A stretch of DNA of 64,000 bases from Sipunculus nudus. Lineage: Eukaryota; Annelida; Sipuncula; Golfingiida; Sipunculidae. Each line of letters begins with the position of its first letter. The first letter of the stretch is position 1. The position numbers and the translations under genes are program-made. Under the pieces are notes generated by a model that was not told where the DNA came from, searched no databases, and saw nothing but the letters and a program-made list of their open reading frames with translations. Below are positions 58,501-64,000 of the stretch, piece after piece. The stretch is from NCBI GenBank assembly GCA_026874595.1, contig CM049313.1, positions 46,384,159 through 46,448,158 of the forward strand, given 5' to 3'.

Positions 58501-61500
58501 TCCAAGCAGCACAGAGTTCACGTTCCACATTCCTTCTTTAAACTCCGTCTTCTGCTTCCACAGCTCAGTTTTCTTCTCATCCTCAGCAGATTTGATGGCA
58601 CTGTTTATAACAAGGTAAAATAGTAACTTTTAATATATCAGTCCCACCTAACCATAAATTTACCTGTCTGGCCTTTTGTGCCTGTCCATTCTTGTTTTCT
58701 CAATTCCCTTGGAAGCATGCAACTAAAGTTTCCAAACTGATGGTTATTCTTTCTGCACTGGCCTGCCATCCAGGACCAGTACACATTCATTCTAGGTGAA
58801 GAGGGCATACCCTTGTGGTTAAGACCTTGGCTTGGGGTCTTAGCACACGAGTTGTCAGAATGGGATATGAATTCACAATGTCATAGGCACAAATCAAGAG
58901 ACCTTACAATTACATAACTATTCTCCAGAGTGATAAGATCTATACTAGTTGTCATTCTTTCACATTTCTTTAATTATTTGGATAAATTAAATAAAATTCC
59001 TCTTTAAGCCATGTGATGGTTAAAAATATTTCTATCTGTTTTCTTGTTCTAAAACCAATGAGTTGAAATTTCAAACTATTTTGCTTTAAAGCAAATTTAA
59101 ATTTCTATACAGGTCATTTTTTCCCTCCAAAACTGAATGTTCATGCATTTTGTTTTTCTGTATGGCTGCATGAAAAAAGAAATTTTTTTATCTATATCAA
59201 GCTGTATGTATTAAAATAAGCAACCTTCAATCAAACTCAAATTTTTCTTTGCAGCCAATTTCTTCATGGGAGTTTCCATTTTTTAAGGTTACCCAGACAA
59301 ATTCTGCTTACCCGGGTCTCCGCTCCTCTATCCGACCAGACAGACCAGTGTGTCGTGACATTGTGTTATCACCGGTGGTCGTCTCGTCCTCATCTGGCCC
59401 TTCCTCATCAGAGTCGTAGAAGTGGAAGATGACGCCCATGTAGTCTGTCTCCTGTTGATAACAGTCAATCATGATTATACAATGAAACATCAAAATTACG
59501 GCCACCAACAAGACCTTGATAAAGTGGTCACATTTTCAAGGTGGTCTTCTAGGCTAGGTCTGATATAATGAGTAAAAGAAATCTGGGACTGAAAAAGTGG
59601 GTGTTATTCTGAGGTGGTCACTAAACTGAGATAGTCATTAGGTGAGGTTTTACTGTTAGAAAGCATAAAATGTCACAATGATCATGGTATAATACAATGA
59701 CAGGTGCAACCTGTGATCAGCATCAAATCAACCAGTAACAGGAATAAGGAAAATCAGTTCAATACAGATAAAAGAGATTAAATGAAAACATGATTTAGCA
59801 CAAGATTTATTAATCATGTACATTTTATAATACATATGATTCATTAAACAGAATCATAACTACAAAATCATAACAGCTGAAAATTTAATTATTGGGAAAT
59901 GGTAATCCTACTTACTCATTTTAAGATCTATATGAAGATCATGGAGAAGATCATTAATACAAAATATTCCAATGCTATGCTTTATAACTACAAAGGTATA
60001 CGGGTATGCATAATTAATATGGTTTTTGCCATAATGAAGTCAAATTTCTGGATTAATTAAAGACTTGATTGATGAAGCTGACTGTATAACTCAGGATGTT
60101 CATTTTCTAATTTGAGTTTAACATGCAATACCGGTAAACTAAAAATAAAAGTCATTTACTGATAAAATACTACACAGTCTACACGGTGCCAGTGACCACT
60201 TACAATTGTGGTTAAAAAAATTTGTGAATTATAGAATTGATGGATTTCTGGCATACTCTGTGTACATATTAATGGACTGTAGGTAATTCATGTTGAGAAA
60301 AGTTTTGATTACGCCTCTGTGATGGAAGCTTGAGCATGTTTATCTTTGAGTTGTCTGTAAACATTGTACATGGGTCAATGTGACAAACAGAACAAGTGAC
60401 CCAGGGGGTCATGAAGCTCAGCTAAATAGGAAGACATTCACAAAAGGAATTTTAACATCTGAATGCCAAATTTGTAAGTGGTATCCTAATTTAACTGCAG
60501 CATAGCCCAGAGGATATGGGTAACAGAGACATTTCTAGTTTCCAAGAGGATTTTTCATGGACCTCCCTGGATGTCAAATTAGAAGATTCTAGGTGCTATG
60601 GTTACAATTTGGGCCCTTTCAAATAGAAAACCAGATTTTTGAAGGTTTCAAAAATAGAGAAAAAATGTGTAAAAATTAGAAAAAAATCCAGGTGGGGCCA
60701 CCATTCTGCAGGAACTGATGAAACACTCCATGATGAATATGCATGCAATGATTCATGGTGATCAATGCATTAGTTATTCAGATGCTGGAGCTTTTGTAAG
60801 AATTTTTAATTATTCTGGGGGGTACTTCTGAGCCCCATAGCTCGGAGGATATGGGTAACAGAGACCTTAATTTAGGTTTCCAAGGAGATTTTTTATGGAC
60901 CTCCCTGGATGTCAAGTAATAAGATTCCAGTATCAGCAGTTGTGATTTGTGCCTGGTTATGGATGGACAGACAGATGGATGTTGGAGAAAGAGTGATCCC
61001 TAAAGTTTAGATGATTTTTAGTCAACTGAGCTAAAAATCATGTTAGCTATTGTGGTTGGTTGCATATGTGTGGATGTTTAAAAGTCACTTGGTGCAAAAC
61101 GCCCTTTGCAAAACTCTAGTTGATCTGATTTGCCAACAGAAGTCCTTGTTTACTGTTTGGAATATTTGGCATGTGCTGCCCATGTTATAAGCAAGTGGAT
61201 ATAAACAAAATGGACAGCCTGTGTGCTGTGGGACGTGTGTATTTAGGTCTATTTATCTTCAGTTAATAGACTTCAAATATCGGAACAGGCCCCTTAAATC
61301 ATATAAAATTTCAGTCAAATACTTTTACCTGTGTAGAGAGGTACTTCATGTAATATTTTTACCTGTGTAGGCTGCTACTTCATGTAATATTTTTACCTGT
61401 GTAGACAGGTCCTTCATGTAATATTTTTACCTGTATAGACAGGTACTTCATGTAATATTTTTACCTGCGCAGACAGGTACTTCATGTAATATTTTTACCT

Positions 61501-63899
61501 GTGTAGACAGGTCTTTCATGTAATATTTTTACCTGTATAGACAGGTCCTTAATGTAATATTTTTACCTGTGTAGGCAGGTACTTCATGTAACATTTTTAC
61601 CTGTGTAGGCTGGTACTCCATGCAGTATTTTTACCTGTGTAGACAGGTACTTCATGTTATATTTCTACCTGTGTAGACAGGTACTTCATGTTATATTTTT
61701 ACCTGTGTAGACAGGTACTTCATATTATATTTTTACCTGTGTAGACAGGTCCTTCATGTAACATATTTACCTATGTCATCAGGTACTTCATGTAATATAT
61801 TTACCTGTGTAGACAGGTACTTCATGTAATCATCACTGTTGATTGTGTTCTTCCACCAGCTGAGCCAGGATGCATAAGACCTTGAGGCGACCTCTGCCAT
61901 CATTGGTTGACCTGCCTGCTCCATTCCTCCCATGTAATCAGCATTTGGTGGTGCCTTATAATCAATTAAATCAGGTTTTGTAGATGACTATAAACTAATT
62001 ACTGATAAAACAAATGTTTCTAATCAAAGTGTTAACACATAGGCCTACATATTTTTATGGATATTAAAAAAAAATATGTTAAATACAAAATGAAGAGAAT
62101 TAATGTATTAAATACAGTAAAATGCTATATGGCCATAAACCTGGGAATGTGTCTCATTCCTTGAAAAGAAATCATGCATGATTTACTAATAAGACTTTGA
62201 TGACAGCAGTAAAAGAACACAACAATCTCAATCAGCAAAGAGCCTCTCATATGGTCTGTATTTATGCCCTAGGGTGACATAACAAGAAAATTCTAGAACT
62301 CTACAGAGTTTCATATGGTGTCCACCTCTGGGAGTCATGCTGACAATTTCAGAGTATTACTTCTTGACGGTAAATCAGCTAATTCTAAAAATACTGAAGG
62401 AGTCTTCATATTTTCAAAAGAGATTATTCATACATAATCAAAAGTATGTGCATGCATTTTCAGTTTTTTTTATATCAATTACACTAATGGTGATCTTAAA
62501 ATGTAGTGAATATTAAAGCAACTGAATTTTTAAAGAAAAGAATCAGAGCAAACATAAAGGTGTAACGTGACCAATTTATGTTGATAATTTGTAAAAATTT
62601 GTGTCGCACCTGAGGTTCAAACTGTGGACGTCCCTTTGTATCCTTTGGTGGGCTGACAGGACTGCAAAGGAATGTCACAGATTTAATTAATAAACAAATA
62701 CCAAGAACTATCTAAAAAAAATATTTGGATGTCTATTTACACTGAAAATAGCATGGTCACAATAAGAATCTTATTTTAAAATATCTGCAAACAAGTACTG
62801 TATAAACATTGATATTACTTCCCTTGTAAAAAATTCAATCCTGTTTGATTTAAAAACAGATTGTCATTTTTTAGAGAGATGAGACTGCTGAATTCCTTAT
62901 ACAAACACTTTATTATTTAATAATTAATTGCTTTTTATGGCCTGTTGTTTCATGGATTGAAGGTGCCTCCTACTGAAATTGGATGAAGAAAACCATATGA
63001 TAAAGGTGACTCAGATAACTAGTCTGCTGAAAGCCTGGGTTCATGTGCATATGGCTGGGAATGATCTATAAATCATAAGCTGGTGAATTCAGTTATTCAA
63101 ATGTGGTTTCTGAATACCTATTATAGAACAAGAGCACTGCAAACATACATAATACGCCCATTGTGTATTTGGTGACCTCTGACCTTATTAAATATGCGTT
63201 AATTTTGATGAGAAGGTAATTCAGGTGAAAAACTCTATTGGTAAATATGCGAGATTCATAAAAATCCATTGAATTTTTGGTAAGTCACTAAGGTGCCTCT
63301 AAATTGGGTGACCTTTGATCTCATTAAATATGCACGGATTTTGCTGGATATCGAACTTAGGAGAGATATTTTACTATTTAACATTTCTGATGAGGTTAAT
63401 AAAAATCCTTTATATTCTTCATAAGTTATTATGACAACACCAAATAGCTCATGACCTAAATTTATAATCATGGATGTTGCCCATAATCGAAACCAGGTGA
63501 GATAATCTGTTGGTTAGTGGTTATGGTGAGTTTTGTGAAAATCCTTCAAAGCCCCGGTAAGTTATCGCAGAGACACTACAAGTTAACGGGCGGACAGTGG
63601 GTATACCATAATACTTCTGTCATATGAGGGGCGTATAATAAATTACATTTATAGTTATAAAATTTCCTCAGAAGGTTTCCACATAGTTCAGTTTTAAATC
63701 ATAATGACGCAATGGTGGTGCCAATGAAGTACACTCACGTTTTTGCCCATCCTCGGTGGTCCTGCTGCCCCCAGGGTGGGTCATCAGACTTATTTAGTTT
63801 CTTATTAATAATACGATCTGACTTCTTCCGTGATAGAGTGGATGATGCCAGGATGCCAGTCAAATTAACTGCATCTGCTGTTGGTTCAACAATGTCATC
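52433..63899 (-). CDS. CCDC87: Coiled-coil domain-containing protein 87 (CCDC87), C-terminal twelve exons (5' end outside window)
   Basis: Exons (minus strand, 5' to 3'): 63739-63899, 62610-62661, 61805-61954, 59312-59451, 58476-58600, 57555-57693, 57010-57094, 56484-56624, 55372-55486, 54509-54570, 53764-53844, 52433-52597. All join in phase with GT-AG introns, giving about 471 codons. Diagnostic matches to human CCDC87: DIVEPTADAVN (PLVEPAADKDW), WWKNTINSDDYMKYLSTQET (SWKTTLSVDDYFKYLTNHET), RLDMAIKYSS (QVDMTIKYSS), REIILAKLEHFERYASDPNR (REALLARLEWFEGQASNPNR), RPYRDKMQWDRTEMLYWLQE (RRYLDKMKHDKVEMLYWLQQ). Family knowledge: CCDC87 is expressed mainly in testis and ciliated tissue, and mouse work links it to sperm function. 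Biochemical role is unknown. The human gene is intronless or nearly so; the many introns here are probably ancestral, which is inference. Confidence 0.92.
52598..53763. other. CCDC87 intron, nothing recognised
   Basis: AT-rich with a C-run at 53582-53596 next to an A-run. No exon or clear repeat. Confidence 0.55.
53764..53844 (-). CDS. CCDC87: CCDC87 exon k (27 codons)
   Basis: Encodes RIDQLEKDIMKQLDYMENNF then SDVVTYE, a coiled-coil segment matching LHRKLNLMESSLVSLLEEIE. Acceptor ATTTTCAG|AGAATT and donor TATGAG|GTATGT, phase 0. Confidence 0.9.
53845..54508. other. CCDC87 intron, nothing recognised
   Basis: AT-rich. Short open frames on both strands have no homology or splice support. Confidence 0.55.
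54509..54570 (-). CDS. CCDC87: CCDC87 exon j (62 bp)
   Basis: Encodes YRGSSVARLEEAKTRSTYYS. Acceptor TTTTGACCAG|GTTACC and donor TACAGT|GTAAGA. The sequence just upstream of the acceptor is tandemly repeated (54571-54664). Confidence 0.85.
54571..54664. repeat. Tandem repeat of about 31 bp at CCDC87 exon j acceptor
   Basis: Three units of TCAAAACACAAGGTGTAAAC then ACA. On the minus strand the acceptor context TGTGTTTTGACCAG is repeated as TGTGTTTTGACA in each unit. Confidence 0.85.
54661..54812 (+). mobile_element. Tigger-type MITE, copy 1
   Basis: Begins CAGTCAAACCTCACCTGATG and ends GGGTTTCACTG, giving short CAGTSAAACC inverted termini. The body matches the reverse complement of 59505-59655 (TCAGTTTAGTGACCACCTCA, CAGTCCCA-TTCTTTT, TATCAGACCT). 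About 152 bp, no coding capacity. Confidence 0.7.
54977..55318 (+). other. Unassigned 113-codon open frame in CCDC87 intron
   Basis: The frame starts MVAFFFLNNYVNTTKQKNIG on the strand opposite to CCDC87. It has AT-driven composition, no recognisable domain and no splice partner. Most likely chance. Confidence 0.1.
55372..55486 (-). CDS. CCDC87: CCDC87 exon i
   Basis: Encodes AISSWEEVTSMIQKREIILA then KLEHFERYASDPNRFFEK, matching VNAWERALKPIQLREALLARLEWFEGQ of the human protein in the coiled-coil domain. Acceptor TTTTTGCAG|GCCATA and donor AAAAAG|GTATGT, phase 1 out. Confidence 0.93.
55925..56400 (+). mobile_element. Dispersed element M1, copy 2
   Basis: Begins GTTAAAGGTGCCCATTCTCC and contains GGCTTCCTCTGTGTATATAT, GTTTGTAAACACAGCAATG, CTATGGCTTATCTGATTTGC and ATGCCCTTGTTGAATTTG. 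It ends near CACTTTAAGGGTAC. This is the most complete copy and serves as reference for the interrupted copy at 60230. Confidence 0.7.
56484..56624 (-). CDS. CCDC87: CCDC87 exon h (47 codons)
   Basis: Encodes VKISQEQNLATQDRLEKVWA then MLKMPDGKRLDMAIKYSSDQ, matching LEQLWSVLEVPDKDQVDMTIKYSS of human CCDC87. Acceptor ATTTTCCAG|GTGAAA and donor GAACAA|GTAGGT, phase 0 both sides. Confidence 0.92.
57010..57094 (-). CDS. CCDC87: CCDC87 exon g
   Basis: Encodes LSDNTGSLSVNRTNTAQSDS then NTIGEVTE, a polar linker. Acceptor TTTTAG|GTTAAG and donor ACAGAG|GTAGGT. Frame continuity supports it; homology alone would not. Confidence 0.72.
57555..57693 (-). CDS. CCDC87: CCDC87 exon f
   Basis: Encodes VEPTVKLVVPDESLKVRTPR then KTTVISRRSQRS and MDDLDRDSKNRTR, a basic linker without a human counterpart I can align. 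Acceptor TGAACAG|AAGTGG and donor ACAAG|GTTCGT keep the frame with neighbours. Confidence 0.75.
57694..58475. other. CCDC87 intron, nothing recognised
   Basis: AT-rich, no repeat or exon identified. Confidence 0.6.
58476..58600 (-). CDS. CCDC87: CCDC87 exon e
   Basis: Encodes AIKSAEDEKKTELWKQKTEF and ends LLGGLGKNPTP. Acceptor TAAACAG|TGCC and donor CCCCAG|GTAATA, phase 1 out. Charged, probably helical. The EKKTELWKQKTEFKEGMWN stretch corresponds loosely to the FVPGEWDWNTVLEHRLGAG region. Confidence 0.82.
58795..58920 (+). repeat. Degenerate tRNA-derived SINE head
   Basis: CTTGTGGTTAAGACCTTGGC then GGGTCTTAGCACACGAGTTG and GGGATATGAATTC resemble an A-box/B-box tRNA head in which GGTTCGAATCC has decayed. 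Spacing and order fit, sequence match is weak. Confidence 0.35.
59312..59451 (-). CDS. CCDC87: CCDC87 exon d
   Basis: Encodes ETDYMGVIFHFYDSDEEGPD then DETTTGDNTM and RIEERRPG. The acidic stretch follows the conserved HETDFLHVIFQMHEEE equivalent. Acceptor TCAACAG|GAGACA and donor CCCGG|GTAAGC, phase 2 out. Confidence 0.92.
59505..59655 (-). mobile_element. Tigger-type MITE, copy 2
   Basis: The reverse complement begins CAGTAAAACCTCACCTAATG and follows the 54661-54812 copy through GTTTAGTGACCACCTCAGAA. It sits directly upstream (minus strand) of CCDC87 exon d. The distal terminal repeat is lost. Confidence 0.65.
59656..60229. other. CCDC87 intron, nothing recognised
   Basis: AT-rich, no exon or clear repeat. 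Confidence 0.6.
60230..61300 (+). mobile_element. Dispersed element M1, copy 3, split by an F2 insertion
   Basis: The left part (60240-60390) carries ATTTCTGGCATACTCTGTGT and TGTCTGTAAACATTG. The right part (61037-61290) carries GTTGGTTGCATATGTG, GATCTGATTTGCCAACAG and the right edge GGAACAGGCCCCTTAAATC. Removing 60393-61036 rejoins them in the order of copy 2. Confidence 0.7.
60393..61036 (-). mobile_element. Dispersed repeat family F2, copy 2, two monomers, nested in M1
   Basis: Plus-strand left edge AACAAGTGACCCAGGGGGTC (minus 3' end: hairpin TGACCCCCTGGGTCA then CTTG|TT). Right edge TTTAGTCAACTGAGCTAAAAA. Two units of about 333 bp share ATATGGGTAACAGAGAC and TTATGGACCTCCCTGGATGT. Confidence 0.75.
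61325..61804. repeat. Fourteen tandem copies (about 34 bp) of the CCDC87 exon c splice donor
   Basis: Unit ACCTGTGTAGACAGGTACTT then CATGTAATATTTTT. On the minus strand each unit reads CATGAAGTACCTGTCTACAC then AG|GTAAAAATA, that is, the last 20 or so exon bases plus a donor. The true junction (61804/61805) is the fifteenth copy. The exonic part varies at a few positions, while AG|GT appears intact in every copy I read. Confidence 0.92.
61805..61954 (-). CDS. CCDC87: CCDC87 exon c (50 codons)
   Basis: Encodes APPNADYMGGMEQAGQPMMA and ends WWKNTINSDDYMKYLSTQ, one of the most conserved CCDC87 segments. Acceptor TTATAAG|GCACCA and donor TCTACACAG|GTAAAT, phase 0 both sides. The last 20 or so bases and the donor are copied fourteen times in the following intron. 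Confidence 0.92.
61955..62609. other. CCDC87 intron, nothing recognised
   Basis: AT-rich, ordinary intron with no repeat seen. Confidence 0.6.
62610..62661 (-). CDS. CCDC87: CCDC87 exon b (17 codons)
   Basis: Encodes PVSPPKDTKGRPQFEPQ between acceptor CTTTGCAG|TCCTG and donor CCTCAG|GTGCGA. Supported by phase continuity with both neighbours; low-complexity linker. Confidence 0.78.
62662..63126. other. CCDC87 intron, nothing recognised
   Basis: AT-rich sequence before F1 copy 2. No exon or repeat. Confidence 0.6.
63129..63641 (-). mobile_element. Dispersed repeat family F1, copy 2 (HINE-like)
   Basis: Matches 5164-5680 along its length: AACAAGAGCACTGCAAACAT, GGTGACCTCTGACCTTATTA, GTTGCCCATAATCGAAACCA, CTTCAAAGCCCCGGTAAGTT, ending GAGGGGCGTATAATAA. 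On the minus strand it ends GTGCTCTTG|TT. GGGCGTAT and ATACGCCC lie near opposite ends. Confidence 0.7.
63739..63899 (-). CDS. CCDC87: CCDC87 internal exon a
   Basis: Acceptor ATCTTTCAG|GATGAC, phase 0; donor AAAAAC|GTGAGT, phase 2. Encodes DDIVEPTADAVNLTGILASS and then TLSRKKSDRIINKKL, matching the VEPAADKDWSTFLSSAFLR region of the human protein. Confidence 0.88.
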
Positions 63900-64000
63900 C
63901 TGAAAGATGTTATACCAGTTGATGCATTCAGAGTGACATAAATAAGTACTCAAAAGCACTCAAAATAACACATCTGCACATATATTTGCAATTTGGCATA

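Noticed and set aside
61325-61804. CRISPR-like 34 bp direct repeats
   Set aside because: There are no spacers and the units derive from the adjacent exon end.

Overview
The window is AT-rich, intron-rich animal nuclear DNA. Three protein genes could be assembled from short exons with consistent GT-AG splicing and codon phase. The repeat content (tandem-core elements with terminal hairpins, a DIRS-type reverse transcriptase, Tigger elements, tRNA-headed SINEs) fits a lophotrochozoan, most likely a bivalve mollusc. That taxon call is inference.

Layout. (1) Positions 1853-30719, minus strand: the first ten coding exons (356 codons) of a DmX-like/Rabconnectin-3 alpha gene (DMXL1/2 family). The start codon is at 30719 and the gene runs off the left edge. 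Its introns hold most of the left-hand repeats. (2) Positions 33923-49875, plus strand: a complete four-exon MRPS30 (mitoribosomal protein mL65) gene of 483 codons. Intron 1 holds about 4.2 kb of 37-38 bp satellite and intron 3 (9.1 kb) is a nest of mobile elements. (3) Positions 52433-63899, minus strand: the last twelve coding exons (about 471 codons) of a CCDC87 orthologue, which runs off the right edge. MRPS30 and DMXL are divergent with 3.2 kb between start codons; MRPS30 and CCDC87 are convergent. The genes are not functionally linked: V-ATPase/vesicle regulation, mitochondrial translation, and a coiled-coil protein known mainly from cilia and sperm.

Mobile elements. At least six repeat families are present. 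Four or five share one architecture: a 5' hairpin with a short inverted repeat matched just inside the 3' end, a core of tandem monomers, and a 3' hairpin followed by CTAG or CTTG against a T-run. This matches non-autonomous Helentrons (HINEs) and the bivalve pearl-type elements. One copy (44977-46882) sits cleanly inside another family, whose uninterrupted copy at 18098-20066 shows the empty site.

Most notable observation. Several minisatellites start exactly at splice sites and carry copies of the exon-intron junction. The clearest is in CCDC87 at 61325-61804: fourteen intronic copies of about 34 bp, each repeating the end of the exon plus its CAG|GTAA donor. DMXL exon 5 shows the same at an acceptor, and weaker cases lie at three other boundaries. 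No complete undescribed defence or biosynthetic system was seen.
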